From Campylobacteraceae bacterium (GTDB lineage: Bacteria > Campylobacterota > Campylobacteria > Campylobacterales > Campylobacteraceae), in contig JAAYPR010000001.1 of the NCBI GenBank assembly GCA_012519705.1, positions 1-64,000 on the forward strand: a stretch of 64,000 nucleotides of DNA, given 5' to 3'. Each line of letters starts with the position of its first letter. Position 1 is the stretch's first letter. Made by a program: the position numbers and the translations under genes. Below, in pieces: positions 25,136-35,240 of the stretch. A model generated the notes under the pieces. That model saw only the letters and a program-made list of their open reading frames with translations. It was not told where the DNA came from and ran no database searches.

Positions 25136-25879
25136 GTGCTAGCGAACAAATCATCAAATTTATGGAATTTAAAAGAGCAAAACTACCCACGCTTTAGTTA
25201 TGAAAAGTGCGAGTTTCAAAGAAAAGTTATCGAAATTTCAAACTCTTGGGGCGTAGAGTATGCGGGTAAGGAAATCATCGAAATCGGCTGTGGAACTGGG
25301 AACTATACCTTTCTTTTAGCTGGTCTTGGAGCCAAGGTTTACGCACTTGATTTCTCGCAAAAAATGCTAGATGTGTTAGAAAATGACGCTAAGAAATTTG
25401 AGTTATCGCAAAAGATAGTTCCACTTTGTGAGGATTTTTTGAAATTTAAAAGTGACAAGGTTTATGACATCGCCTTTGCTGCTATGACGCCGGCACTTTT
25501 TAGTGATGATGCTTTTTTGAAATTTACAAATTTAGCTAAAGTTAGAGTTTGGCTAGGTTGGGCTGGGAAAAGGGAGTCTGGTTTAATGAGCGAAATTTTT
25601 AACTCTCACGGACACGCTGTTCACGCTCACAACACTTCAAAAGATTTAAAAGCTTGGCTAGAGAAAAATAAAATCCCATATAAAAACCAAGTTTTAGAAG
25701 ATGTTTGGGAGCATAAATTTAGCACTGAAGAGGCGGTAAACGACCAAGCATGGCATCTAAAAATGCACAAAATTACACCAAATTTAGAAAAAATAGAGAG
25801 CATCGTTAGAAAATTTGCTGATAAAAACGGCGAAGTTTATGAAAAAACAGAAGTTACTTTGGAGGTGATAAAATGGTAA
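25136..25879 (+). CDS. Class I SAM-dependent methyltransferase
   Basis: A 247-residue Rossmann-fold methyltransferase: motif I IEIGCGTGNYTF (about 49-60), the acidic end of strand 2 in VYALDFSQKML (about 74), and motif IV-like DIAFAAMTPAL. The N-terminal residues WNLKEQNYPRF precede the fold. It starts at GTG after AAAAGG and its last 7 nt overlap the substrate-binding protein gene, so it is first in a four-gene operon with a metal/siderophore importer. Its substrate is unknown; metallophore or corrinoid modification is only an inference from context. Confidence 0.82.
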   Translation: MLANKSSNLWNLKEQNYPRFSYEKCEFQRKVIEISNSWGVEYAGKEIIEIGCGTGNYTFLLAGLGAKVYALDFSQKMLDVLENDAKKFELSQKIVPLCEDFLKFKSDKVYDIAFAAMTPALFSDDAFLKFTNLAKVRVWLGWAGKRESGLMSEIFNSHGHAVHAHNTSKDLKAWLEKNKIPYKNQVLEDVWEHKFSTEEAVNDQAWHLKMHKITPNLEKIESIVRKFADKNGEVYEKTEVTLEVIKW

Positions 25880-26841
25880 GAGTTTTAGCTTTTTTAGTTT
25901 TTATATATAGTTCCGTGTTTGGCGTTAGCGACATACTAGGCAGAGATGTCAAAGTTAGTGGCACGGAAAAACTTGTCTTTATCGGACCTGGTGCACTTAG
26001 GCTTGGAGTTTATTTGGGGCTTGAAGATAGGATAGTGGGCGTTGAAGCATGGGAGAAGAAAAACGACTTTAACGCCCCTTACAGCAGTGTCATCAAGGCA
26101 AAAAACCTTCACGAAAAGCCAGTTATAGGCGAGGGAGGTCCAGGGAAAATGCCTTCAATGGAAGCTTTGATAGAAAGTGGAGCAGAGCTCATCATCGCTT
26201 CTTTTATGAGTAAAGATCAGATGGATTTGATAGAGACAAAAACTAAAATCCCAGTCCTTGGGCTAAGCTATGGTGCTGGATATGGTGGAAATTTAGAAAA
26301 AATGGACTCACTTAAAAAGTCTTTGCTTCTTTTAGGCGAAGTTACAGGAGTGGAAGCAAGGGCTAAAGAGTTGGTTTCTTTTATGGACGCTGAAGAGAAA
26401 AAGCTAAAGTCTCTAACTTTAGAGCCAAAAACTATCTATGTTGGCGGAGTTAGTTTTAAAGGTTCGTGGGGGATAGGTAGCACGGAAGCCGACTATCTGC
26501 CGTTTTACTTGCTTGGGGTAGAAAATGCTTTGGGGGAGAAAAAAAGCGGGCACTTGTTTGTGGATATCGAGAGAATTTTAGAAGTTGATCCTGATGTTAT
26601 CTTTATCGACTACGGTGGAGAGCGTATCGTAAAAGATGAGATTAAAACAAAAAGTGAGTTTTTCAACAGCCTAAAAGCGTTTAAAAACGACCAAATTCAC
26701 TGGGTTTTACCGTTTAACTTTTACAACACTAACGTTGAAAACTGCTTTATAGTCGCGTGGAATGCTGCACAGGCTTTAGGAGTAGAGGTTGACTTAGAAG
26801 CTAAAAAAGCTGAAATTTATAAAATGTTTTTAGGCGAGTGA
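25873..26841 (+). CDS. Periplasmic binding protein of an iron/siderophore-type ABC importer
   Basis: A 322-residue FecB/BtuF-type (helical backbone) binding protein. A signal peptide covers residues 1-16 (FLVFIYSSVFG) without a lipobox Cys, so it would be free in the periplasm. The family pattern LGRDVKV...KLVFIGPGALRLGVYLGLEDRIVGVE starts it, and EVDPDVIFIDYGGE is the usual C-lobe element. It has an excellent GGAGGTGATAAA ribosome binding site inside the methyltransferase gene. Ligand could be a ferric siderophore, heme, corrinoid or nickel complex. Confidence 0.85.
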   Translation: MVRVLAFLVFIYSSVFGVSDILGRDVKVSGTEKLVFIGPGALRLGVYLGLEDRIVGVEAWEKKNDFNAPYSSVIKAKNLHEKPVIGEGGPGKMPSMEALIESGAELIIASFMSKDQMDLIETKTKIPVLGLSYGAGYGGNLEKMDSLKKSLLLLGEVTGVEARAKELVSFMDAEEKKLKSLTLEPKTIYVGGVSFKGSWGIGSTEADYLPFYLLGVENALGEKKSGHLFVDIERILEVDPDVIFIDYGGERIVKDEIKTKSEFFNSLKAFKNDQIHWVLPFNFYNTNVENCFIVAWNAAQALGVEVDLEAKKAEIYKMFLGE

Positions 26842-27866
26842 TGAGTTACGAAGAGTTTCGTAAAAGTAGAGCTAAAAAGATAACTATTTGGGCGGTGGCT
26901 TCTTTAGTTTTGCTTCTTGTAAGTGTGGTTTTAGCTCTTTCTAGCGGAAATGGGAAACTAAATTTAGTGATGATTTCACATCTTTTTAGTGACTCAAAAG
27001 AGAGTATGATTTTATACTCTATCCGCATTCCTAGAACCTTAGCCGCTCTTTTAGGAGGAGCTCTGCTTGGAGTTTCAGGTTGCGTGATGCAAGGAGTGCT
27101 TAGAAACCCACTTGCATCGCCTTATACTGTGGGAGTTGCTCAAGCAGCAGCTTTTGGGGCTAGTTTTGCTATCATCATACTTGGAGCGTTGGAGGGTGGT
27201 TCATTTGGGAGCTTGGGCGTTGTGGGTTCAGCCTTTATCTCAAGTGCTATTTGTATGGGGGCGATACTTTTTATCGGAACTAAGCTTAGCGGAAGCGAGC
27301 CGTCATCTCTTATCTTAGCGGGCGTTGCTTTGGGAGCGTTATTTAGTGCGATGACTATGATGCTTCAGTTTTTTGCGAGCGACTTAAACGCTGCTGCGGC
27401 TCTATTTTGGACGTTTGGCGACTTAGGCAAGGCGACATATCAAAATTTAAGTATTCTTTTTATCTCTTTTGCTATCTCATTTGTTGTTTTGTGGCGAGGG
27501 CACTGGAAGATGGACGCTCTAAGTTTCGGCGATGAGGGGGCTAGGGCAAAAGGTGTTGATGTGGGGAAATTTAGAGTTATTATGCTTATAGTTTCAACTT
27601 TTGGCTCTGCTGTGGTGGTTTCGTTTTTTGGGATTATCGGTTTTGTTGGGCTTGTAGCACCACATTTGGTTCGGCTTAGTATAGGGCAGAGTTATGGTGT
27701 GCTTGTGCCGTTTTCTGCTATTTTTGGGGCGGTGCTTTTGGTACTTGCTGATACGGTTTCTAAATTTATCATCCCGCCTGTGATTATCCCGATAGGAATA
27801 GTGACTTCGTTTATGGGAGTGCCGATTTTCATCTACCTTTTAGCAAGGAAGAAAAATGGTTCTTAA
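26841..27866 (+). CDS. FecCD-family ABC permease
   Basis: A 341-residue inner-membrane permease with about ten helices. Signatures of the family are SIRIPRTLAALLGGALLGVSGCVMQGVLRNPLASPY and the C-terminal FFGIIGFVGLVAPHLVRL, the coupling region that docks the ATPase. ATG 26841 overlaps the stop of the binding protein by 1 nt; the ORF track begins one codon earlier at GTG. Its last 11 nt overlap the ATPase gene. Confidence 0.92.
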   Translation: MSYEEFRKSRAKKITIWAVASLVLLLVSVVLALSSGNGKLNLVMISHLFSDSKESMILYSIRIPRTLAALLGGALLGVSGCVMQGVLRNPLASPYTVGVAQAAAFGASFAIIILGALEGGSFGSLGVVGSAFISSAICMGAILFIGTKLSGSEPSSLILAGVALGALFSAMTMMLQFFASDLNAAAALFWTFGDLGKATYQNLSILFISFAISFVVLWRGHWKMDALSFGDEGARAKGVDVGKFRVIMLIVSTFGSAVVVSFFGIIGFVGLVAPHLVRLSIGQSYGVLVPFSAIFGAVLLVLADTVSKFIIPPVIIPIGIVTSFMGVPIFIYLLARKKNGS

Positions 27867-28620
27867 AATTTCAAATTTAACCACCAAAATCGGCAAAAGA
27901 GAGCTTTTAAAAGATATAAATTTAAGTTTTGAGAGTGGAGAGTTAAACGCTTTAGTTGGTCCAAACGGGGCTGGAAAAAGCACGATTTTAAGAAGCATTT
28001 CAAATTTAGCCACCGAAATTTCTGGAAGCGTTGAGCTAGACGGCGAAAATTTACTAAGGTTAAGTAGAGCAGAGATGGCTAAAAAATTAGCTTTTATGAC
28101 TCAGTTTTATCAAAATATAAATTTGACCGTAAGCGATGTTTTTAGCCTTAGTAGAAGGGTTTTAAGCGATGGAAGCTTAACTAAAATCGACCATGAAAAA
28201 ATCGCTGAAATGGCAGAGCTTTTAAACTTAAACTCATGGCTTGATATAAGCTTGGCAAATTTAAGTGGTGGGGAGAGACAAAAAGTTTTGATAGCAGCCG
28301 CACTTCTTGGAGAGCCTAAAATTTTGCTTTTAGATGAGCCTATTTCACACCTTGACCCTAAAAACCAGCACGAAATGCTTGAGCTTATAAGACGCGTTAC
28401 AAAAGAGCAAAATATCATAACCATCATAGTTTTGCACGACATTCACCACGCACTTCACTATGCTGATAAAGTCGTTATGCTAAAAAATGGTGAAATTTTA
28501 GGAGCAAAACCAAGCCGTGAGATAAGTAGAGATGACTTGCACGCTCTTTTTGATATGGAGCTTTCTATTCATGAGATAAGCGGGCATAAATTTGTTTATT
28601 TTGGGCATAAGCATTTATAA
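27856..28620 (+). CDS. ABC importer ATPase (FecE/BtuD type)
   Basis: A 254-residue nucleotide-binding subunit: Walker A GPNGAGKST (about 36), signature LSGGERQKV (about 138), Walker B ILLLDEPISHLD and the switch His in VLHDIHHAL. AAGGAAG precedes the ATG. Last gene of the operon methyltransferase, binding protein, permease, ATPase; all four overlap, so they are made together. Confidence 0.93.
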   Translation: MVLKISNLTTKIGKRELLKDINLSFESGELNALVGPNGAGKSTILRSISNLATEISGSVELDGENLLRLSRAEMAKKLAFMTQFYQNINLTVSDVFSLSRRVLSDGSLTKIDHEKIAEMAELLNLNSWLDISLANLSGGERQKVLIAAALLGEPKILLLDEPISHLDPKNQHEMLELIRRVTKEQNIITIIVLHDIHHALHYADKVVMLKNGEILGAKPSREISRDDLHALFDMELSIHEISGHKFVYFGHKHL

Positions 28621-28680
28621 TTTTTTGACTATTTTTTATAAAATTGAAATATTTTACTACTTTTGTTTATATTTTTTAAA

Positions 28681-28799
28681 GGAGAAAGGGGGCTTGAATT
28701 ACGAAGTCGCTCCCCTTTCCCCCTTGAACCCCTAATCCCCCGACGACGTTCAAGGTTGCTGTGCTACGCACAGGTTTAACTGCTTTTGCTGCACAAAAG
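28681..28799. repeat. GC-rich four-hairpin intergenic element
   Basis: A stretch much richer in G and C than its surroundings that folds into four consecutive hairpins: an imperfect GGAGAAAGGGGGC/GCTCCCCTTTCCCCC pair (28681-28724), CCTTGAAC/GTTCAAGG (28722-28755), CTGTGC-tac-GCACAG (28759-28773) and CTTTTG/CAAAAG (28783-28799) followed by TTTTT. No ORF of interest covers it. It looks like an inserted dispersed repeat or a structured RNA; I recognise neither with certainty. Confidence 0.6.
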
Positions 28800-28858
28800 T
28801 TTTTAGGTATGTATACATAAAAAGTTGTAAAGTTTAACCCGAAATTACTCAAATTTAG

Positions 28859-28864
28859 TATAAT
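28859..28864 (+). promoter_or_regulatory. -10 box of the Sel1-repeat gene
   Basis: TTTAGTATAATTCTCAC gives TATAAT 31 nt before the ATG. Confidence 0.6.
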
Positions 28865-28895
28865 TCTCACATTAAATTTAACCAAAGGAAATCTT

Positions 28896-29378
28896 ATGAA
28901 AAGAGCTATATCAGGGCTTTTAGCCACGTTTTTATTAAGCAGTTTAAATGCAGTTGATTTAAATATAGATGAGTTAAGGGCTGAATGTTTGGGTTCAAAC
29001 CCTGTGTCGTGTAATGAACTTGGACTTTTATACGCTGAAGGTAGAGGCATGGAGCAAAACTACACAAAAGCTTTTGAGTTGTTCGAGATAGCTTGTAAAG
29101 GTAAATGTGCTATGGGGTGTGGAAATTTAGGTATTTTATATCTAAATGCTTGGGGAGTTGAGCAGGATGACAAAAAAGCTAGCGAGTATCTTCTAAAAGC
29201 CTGTAATGGTGGCGACGTGGTAGGGTGCTATCATCTTGGGTTTTTATACAAAGAGGGTGCTGGGGTAGAAAAAGACCTAAACAAATCTAAAAAGTATTTC
29301 CAAAAAGCTTGCAATGAAGGCATGAACGAAGCGTGTAAACAGATAGGAATTGAGAGGGGATGTTGCGGGGGAATGTAG
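28896..29378 (+). CDS. Cysteine-rich Sel1-repeat periplasmic protein
   Basis: A 160-residue exported protein with a signal peptide (about 1-19, ending SSLNA) and three to four Sel1-like repeats of about 36 residues. Each repeat carries a Cys pair (ACKGKCAMGC; ACNGGDVVGC; ACNEGMNEAC) and the motif LGxLYxxGxGVEQD. This is the layout of Helicobacter cysteine-rich (Hcp) proteins, whose repeats are disulfide-locked and some bind beta-lactams. Monocistronic, between the four-hairpin element and the ImmA-like pair. Confidence 0.82.
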   Translation: MKRAISGLLATFLLSSLNAVDLNIDELRAECLGSNPVSCNELGLLYAEGRGMEQNYTKAFELFEIACKGKCAMGCGNLGILYLNAWGVEQDDKKASEYLLKACNGGDVVGCYHLGFLYKEGAGVEKDLNKSKKYFQKACNEGMNEACKQIGIERGCCGGM

Positions 29379-29684
29379 GATTTTAAATTTTTAAATGGAT
29401 ATATTTGATAATTAATTTGAGAATTTACAATATGTATAGCTTAAGAATATAATAAAAATTATTATTTGCTATAATAATATATTAAATTTTTCGTTTACAA
29501 GACAACTTAGGGTTAGTTTTGGGTGTATAAGTATAAATTTAATAAATAAAAACTTTTTTAGCTCTTCAGTTGTAGTAGCTGTTTTAAAACATAACTTGCT
29601 CAAAAAAGCATGTTAAAGTAATAAAAAATGCTAAAAATATGGTAGAATCTTACACAGCATGAATTTATAAAGGAGGTGAGTGTT
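29379..29684. other. 306-bp AT-rich gap before the ImmA-like gene
   Basis: No convincing ORF is present. It holds a TGCTATAATAATA segment (about 29471-29483) that could be an extended -10, an imperfect hairpin (AACTTGCT-caaaaa-AGCATGTT, about 29593-29613), and a TAGAAT box at 29643-29648 that is well placed for the ImmA-like gene. A short RNA between the first promoter and the hairpin is possible. No antitoxin-like HTH ORF is visible here. Confidence 0.4.
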
Positions 29685-30173
29685 ATGCCTGACTATGGAA
29701 GAGCTGTTTTCGAGGCTCAAAATTTATTAGCAGAGAGTGGAGCTGGAAAAAACGGAACTGTAAATCTTGCAACAGTGCTTAGACATCTTGATTTAAGAGC
29801 TATATATGGCGATGATATGATAGAAGAAGCTGTGCTTGATCCAACGCAAGAAACTATCTTCGTTAGAAAAGATGACTCGCCTATAACTAGAAAGTATTTT
29901 TCTATAGCTCATGAGATAGGTCATTGGGTGCTGCATACAAGAGATAGGGTAAGACCAAGAATAAATTTTAATAATGGCAACAGTTATTCTAAAGAGGAAA
30001 TAATAGAGGAACAGGAAGCAAATGCTTTCGCAGCAGAGCTTCTTATGCCGTATGATGAGGTTGAGCGATTAGCTATGGCAGGTTATAGTATAGAAGATCT
30101 CATGAGATATTTTAATGTTTCTTATGAATTTGCACGATATAGGTATATCTTTGTTGTGGGGAGCTCGTATTGA
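29685..30173 (+). CDS. ImmA/IrrE-type metallopeptidase
   Basis: A 162-residue zinc metallopeptidase with the HEXXH motif in IAHEIGHWVLHT (about 78-89) and a downstream acidic segment EEQEANAFAAELLMP holding the third ligand. ImmA-type proteases usually cleave a partner HTH repressor encoded next door; none is seen here. ATG 29685 sits 8 nt after AAAGGAGG; the ORF track start (GTG 29676) lies within that site. The stop overlaps the next gene by 4 nt, so it works with, or is at least made with, a membrane protein. Confidence 0.88.
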   Translation: MPDYGRAVFEAQNLLAESGAGKNGTVNLATVLRHLDLRAIYGDDMIEEAVLDPTQETIFVRKDDSPITRKYFSIAHEIGHWVLHTRDRVRPRINFNNGNSYSKEEIIEEQEANAFAAELLMPYDEVERLAMAGYSIEDLMRYFNVSYEFARYRYIFVVGSSY

Positions 30174-30790
30174 GTGATGATATGTTGGTAAATGATGCAC
30201 TTGAAGATCTTGATTTGGAAGGCAGAATAGAATCTAAGAGTAAGTTTAATGTATTTAAATGGTTAAAAAAACATCTATCTTTAGATTTATTTTTTACCTT
30301 TTTTTCTAGAGCATTTTTTTCATATTTGCCACTAACTGTTTATTCTGTGATAAATACACCATTTTTTGAGCAGTTTAATGAGGGAGACAAAGATCTTTTC
30401 CAAGGGCTTTTTTTAGCTTTAAGTTATGTTTTTATATCTCAACTGAATAGTACAAATAAAAGACAAGAATCATCTTATGAATTTATGCATGCTTTAAGAG
30501 TATTTTGTGGAGTAATATGTATAGTTTTCTCTACAACTAATGAATTTGAGTATCGTCCGTGGATGTTTCTTTTCTTTCTTATAGTTTCAATGATAACGTT
30601 GTTTTACACTGCAAGAAGGCAAGTTATTGAAAAAAATATTTTAAAAAGCCAATCTTTGTCACATGAAAAAAGAGTAAAAAAAGTTGATTTTCCCGAGCAG
30701 TATACATATAAGTCTAAGTTGCTTGATGAGTATTTTAAATTAATAATGAAAAAAAATACAGATACGCCAAATAATAAAGACGAACAATAA
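30170..30790 (+). CDS. Four-helix membrane protein coupled to the ImmA-like protease
   Basis: A 206-residue protein of no recognised family. An acidic N terminus (NDALEDLDLEG) and a basic helix lead into four likely transmembrane helices (about 40-62, 80-100, 108-124, 130-148), then a charged cytosolic tail of 55 residues. The TTG start has GGGGAG 6 nt upstream and overlaps the protease stop (TTGA). Context suggests that the protease acts on, or is controlled by, this protein; a membrane-acting effector is possible but unproven. Confidence 0.65.
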   Translation: MSDDMLVNDALEDLDLEGRIESKSKFNVFKWLKKHLSLDLFFTFFSRAFFSYLPLTVYSVINTPFFEQFNEGDKDLFQGLFLALSYVFISQLNSTNKRQESSYEFMHALRVFCGVICIVFSTTNEFEYRPWMFLFFLIVSMITLFYTARRQVIEKNILKSQSLSHEKRVKKVDFPEQYTYKSKLLDEYFKLIMKKNTDTPNNKDEQ

Positions 30791-30819
30791 AATTTCAACT
30801 CAAATTTGAGTTGAAATTT
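30790..30819. terminator. Perfect 30-bp palindrome after the membrane protein gene
   Basis: AAATTTCAACTCAAA followed directly by its reverse complement. It begins at the last base of the stop codon. Together with the next hairpin it lies between the converging membrane-protein and nifU genes. Confidence 0.75.
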
Positions 30820-30828
30820 GAAGTATAA

Positions 30829-30859
30829 ATGTACCAAATTTATACAAAATTTGGTACAT
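30829..30859. terminator. Second hairpin between converging genes, ahead of the nifU end
   Basis: ATGTACCAAATTT and AAATTTGGTACAT form a perfect 13-bp stem with a 5-nt loop. It sits 12 bp from the nifU stop codon and is best read as the nifU terminator, or as a backup bidirectional terminator. Confidence 0.75.
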
Positions 30860-30871
30860 AAAATTAAATAA

Positions 30872-31864
30872 TTAAATCGGTAAAACCCTAATATTTGGGC
30901 TTAAATTCTCTTTTAAAACCGCTTCTATAGCAAAAAGAGTTCCAGTTCCGCTACTTGCACAGCCACTACATGCACCTAAATATCTAATGTAAATATCTAT
31001 TTTCCCATCATCGCTATCTCTGATATCTACTATGTCCATATCGCCACCATCCATTCTTAGCATTGGGCGGATATTTTCATCTACTAGGCTCTCGACTGCT
31101 TTAAATCTGCCTATTGTATTTAACTCTTCAAAGCTCATATCAAGTGTGCCATCGCTCGTTTTTGCATCAGCGATAGCAGAGAGTTTATCGTTTTCCATCT
31201 CAGCTCTAGTTTCCTTTAAGATATCTTCTAAATAGTACTCTCTATCTTCGTGTCCGCCAGGTCTTACACAGCTTTTACAAAACCCACCAGCTTTTGTGTA
31301 CTGGGTGATTTGTTCAACTGTTTTTAAATCATTTAGCTTGATAACTTCTTTTATCGTTCCAAGGCTTACTCTTGCACACTCACAAACGATTATCTCATCT
31401 TCAAAGTGCTCCGGATCTACCCCTTTATAGTGAGCGGCAGCAGCCTTTATAACATCATACGCCATAACTGAGCAGTGCATTTTTTGCGGTGGAACAGCTG
31501 GGGTTTCTGGGTTATCACGCATAGCGTGCTCAACTTCGATGTTTGTGATTTTTACCGCTTGATCAACAGTTTTTCCGATACAAAGTTCAGCCATAGTATC
31601 ACTACTTGCGATTGCTGAGCCACAGCCAAAGCTTTTAAATTTAGCATCTATAATTGTGTCAGTTGCTTCATCTACTAACCAGTAAAGCCTTACCGCATCC
31701 CCACAACTCTCAGCTCCAAAGTCAGCAACTATAAGTTTAGCACCTCTTTCTTTTGCTTCTTCTTCTGTGATTTCACCCATAAATCTTGGGTTGTTCATTC
31801 TATCTTGAACTTTTTGAGAGTAATCTTCCCAAAATGAACCACTTATTAATCCATCTTTTGCCAT
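30872..31864 (-). CDS. nifU: Iron-sulfur cluster scaffold NifU
   Basis: A 330-residue three-domain scaffold. The N-terminal IscU-like domain contributes Cys in FGAESCGD, FGCGSAIASSD and MHCSVMAYDVI; the central Bfd-like [2Fe-2S] domain has CECARVSLGTI and GGFCKSC; the C-terminal Nfu domain has GACSGCASSGTGT. In campylobacteria NifU with NifS is the general Fe-S assembly system and does not imply nitrogen fixation. Encoded 33 nt after nifS on the same strand. Confidence 0.95.
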   Translation of the reverse strand: MAKDGLISGSFWEDYSQKVQDRMNNPRFMGEITEEEAKERGAKLIVADFGAESCGDAVRLYWLVDEATDTIIDAKFKSFGCGSAIASSDTMAELCIGKTVDQAVKITNIEVEHAMRDNPETPAVPPQKMHCSVMAYDVIKAAAAHYKGVDPEHFEDEIIVCECARVSLGTIKEVIKLNDLKTVEQITQYTKAGGFCKSCVRPGGHEDREYYLEDILKETRAEMENDKLSAIADAKTSDGTLDMSFEELNTIGRFKAVESLVDENIRPMLRMDGGDMDIVDIRDSDDGKIDIYIRYLGACSGCASSGTGTLFAIEAVLKENLSPNIRVLPI

Positions 31865-31897
31865 TTTTTATATCCTTTTTTTTGTTTTTATTATATT

Positions 31898-33106
<1,209 letters not shown>

Positions 33107-33211
33107 TTATTTTTGTTATTATACTCTAAAATTATAAATAGGATAGTTTTTATCTTATTTGAAATGATACATTATATTTCTTAAATTTAAGCTTTATAAT
33201 TAATAAACAGA

Positions 33212-33787
33212 TTAAAACCTTGCATCAACAGACGCATTTATTAGTGAAAAGAACTCTTTTCTAGTTCTTGAGTCACTTATAAAACTACCTCTTAAAGCCG
33301 ATGTAGTGGTAACAGAGTTGATTTTTTGAACTCCACGCATCTCAACACACATATGTCTTGCCTCAACCACAACTCCAACGCCTTTTGGCTTTATAACTTC
33401 TTGAAGGGCCTGAGCGATTTGCTCGGTTAATTGCTCTTGAATTTGAAGTCTTCTTGCAAAAACATCTACCATTCGTGGAATTTTAGAAAGTCCTACAACC
33501 TTACCATTTGGGATATAGCCAACATGAACTCTACCGATGATTGGCAGTAAATGATGCTCACAAAGGCTGTAAAACTCGATGTTTTTAACTAAAACCATCT
33601 CATTGTTTGAGCTTTCAAACAAGGCGTCATTTAAAACAACTTTTGGGTCTTGAGCATAGCCACTTGTCAAAAACTCAAAAGCTTTATAAACTCTATTGGG
33701 TGTTTTTATTAGCCCCTCTCTTGAACTATCTTCGCCTACAATTTCAAGCATAGTTTTTACACACTCTTCAAATTTCTCTTGTTTCAT
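33212..33787 (-). CDS. folE: GTP cyclohydrolase I (FolE type)
   Basis: A 191-residue enzyme making dihydroneopterin triphosphate from GTP. Motifs include the zinc-binding Cys/His in [43 protein letters not shown] and the Cys of [10 protein letters not shown]. It feeds folate and, through QueD in this window, 7-deazaguanine/queuosine synthesis. Monocistronic and divergent from tig. Confidence 0.96.
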   Translation of the reverse strand: MKQEKFEECVKTMLEIVGEDSSREGLIKTPNRVYKAFEFLTSGYAQDPKVVLNDALFESSNNEMVLVKNIEFYSLCEHHLLPIIGRVHVGYIPNGKVVGLSKIPRMVDVFARRLQIQEQLTEQIAQALQEVIKPKGVGVVVEARHMCVEMRGVQKINSVTTTSALRGSFISDSRTRKEFFSLINASVDARF

Positions 33788-33923
33788 CTTTTTCCTTCAA
33801 TATTTTCGGACTATTTTACACCAAATTCTCTTTATTCATACTAAAATTTTAAAATTTATACTTAAAATAAGGTAAAATCTGATATATTATAGGTTTGTAA
33901 ATTTAAAAACTAAAAGGAAAAAG

Positions 33924-35240
33924 ATGAAAGTTAGTTCAAAACTTATCAATCAAGCAAACGCATCGATAGATGCACAAATCGATGCAAAAAGCATAGAGGC
34001 TAAAGTAGATGAAATAGCCAAAAAAACTGCAAAACAGGTTAGAATAGACGGTTTTAGACCTGGTAAAGTTCCAGTTGCAGTTGTAAAACAAAGATATGCA
34101 AAAGAACTTCTAGATGACGCTAAACAAGATGCTTTAAGAGCTGTTTTAGACAAAGCAATGGATGAACTTAAAAAAGATAAAGAGAGTATTTTAGGTGAGC
34201 CAGTATTTACTAAATTTGAAGAAAAAGATGGTTCAATCGACGCTACAATCGAGGTTTCATTTAGACCAGAAGTTGATGTTGCAGGCTATGAAGAAGCAAT
34301 CGCCGAGTATGCAACTCCAAGAGTTATGAAAAAAGATATCGAAGCAAAAATCGAAGAGTTACTACTTATGATAGCTCCGATTGAAAAAGTAGAAAAAGAA
34401 GCTTTAGAAAATGGTGATTTTGCTAAGTTTGACTTTGAAGGCTTTAAAGATGGCGAGGCGTTTGAAGGCGGAAGTGCAAAAGACTATATGCTAGAAATCG
34501 GCTCAAACAGATTTATCCCAGGTTTTGAAGAGGGAATGGTTGGGATGAAAGTTGGCGAAGAAAAAGATATAAACCTTAAATTCCCAGAAGAGTATGGTGC
34601 TGAGCATTTAGCAGGACAAGAGGTAGTTTTCAAAGTAAAACTAAATGAAATTCACGCTAAAACTCCAACAAAAGAACTAGATGAGGAAGCTCTAAAAAGA
34701 CTACTTCCAGGCGAAGAAGAAGCAACTCAGGCAAAACTAGAAGAGAGAATCAAAGAACAACTTAGAGAAGATAAATTCCAAGTTCTACTAAACGAAGAGT
34801 TAAAACCTAAATTTGTAGAAAACATTTTAGAAAAAATTAACTTTGACCTACCAAAGAGCATAGTTGAACAAGAGATGGATTTACAGTTTAGAAACTCATG
34901 GGCAACTTTCACACCTGAAGATATGGAAAAGTTTAGAACTGACAAAGACGCTCTAACAAACAAAAGAGAAGAGTATAGAGCTGAGGCTGAAAAAAGCGTA
35001 AAACTAACATTTATCATCGATGAGTTAGCAAAAGTTAGAAACGTAGAAGTAAGCGACCAAGAGTTAGTTCAAGCGATTTATTTTGAAGCTTATCAGTACG
35101 GCATCGACCCTAAAAAACACCTTGAAGACTATAAAAATCAAGGAATTTTACCAGCTGTAAAAATGGCTTTAATAGAAGATAAACTTTTCAACGATTTATA
35201 TAGAAAAAAAGATAAAAAAGAAGACGAAAAAGGCGAGTAA
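33924..35240 (+). CDS. tig: Trigger factor
   Basis: A 438-residue ribosome-associated chaperone. The N-terminal domain has the ribosome-docking signature [12 protein letters not shown] (about 43-54); the FKBP-type prolyl isomerase domain spans about 150-240 ([39 protein letters not shown]); the rest is the helical cradle. The stop overlaps the clpP ATG by 1 nt, placing a nascent-chain chaperone, a protease and peptide deformylase in one operon. Confidence 0.97.
   Translation: MKVSSKLINQANASIDAQIDAKSIEAKVDEIAKKTAKQVRIDGFRPGKVPVAVVKQRYAKELLDDAKQDALRAVLDKAMDELKKDKESILGEPVFTKFEEKDGSIDATIEVSFRPEVDVAGYEEAIAEYATPRVMKKDIEAKIEELLLMIAPIEKVEKEALENGDFAKFDFEGFKDGEAFEGGSAKDYMLEIGSNRFIPGFEEGMVGMKVGEEKDINLKFPEEYGAEHLAGQEVVFKVKLNEIHAKTPTKELDEEALKRLLPGEEEATQAKLEERIKEQLREDKFQVLLNEELKPKFVENILEKINFDLPKSIVEQEMDLQFRNSWATFTPEDMEKFRTDKDALTNKREEYRAEAEKSVKLTFIIDELAKVRNVEVSDQELVQAIYFEAYQYGIDPKKHLEDYKNQGILPAVKMALIEDKLFNDLYRKKDKKEDEKGE

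Noticed and set aside
24963-25190. 75-aa minus-strand ORF upstream of the methyltransferase
   Set aside because: Low-complexity, Phe/Asn/Lys-rich, covers the promoter and start of a real gene, and has no recognisable domain.
29403-29420. TTGATAATTAATTTGAG as a Fur box before the ImmA-like gene
   Set aside because: Only the left half matches; it lies over 220 nt from the likely promoter of that gene.
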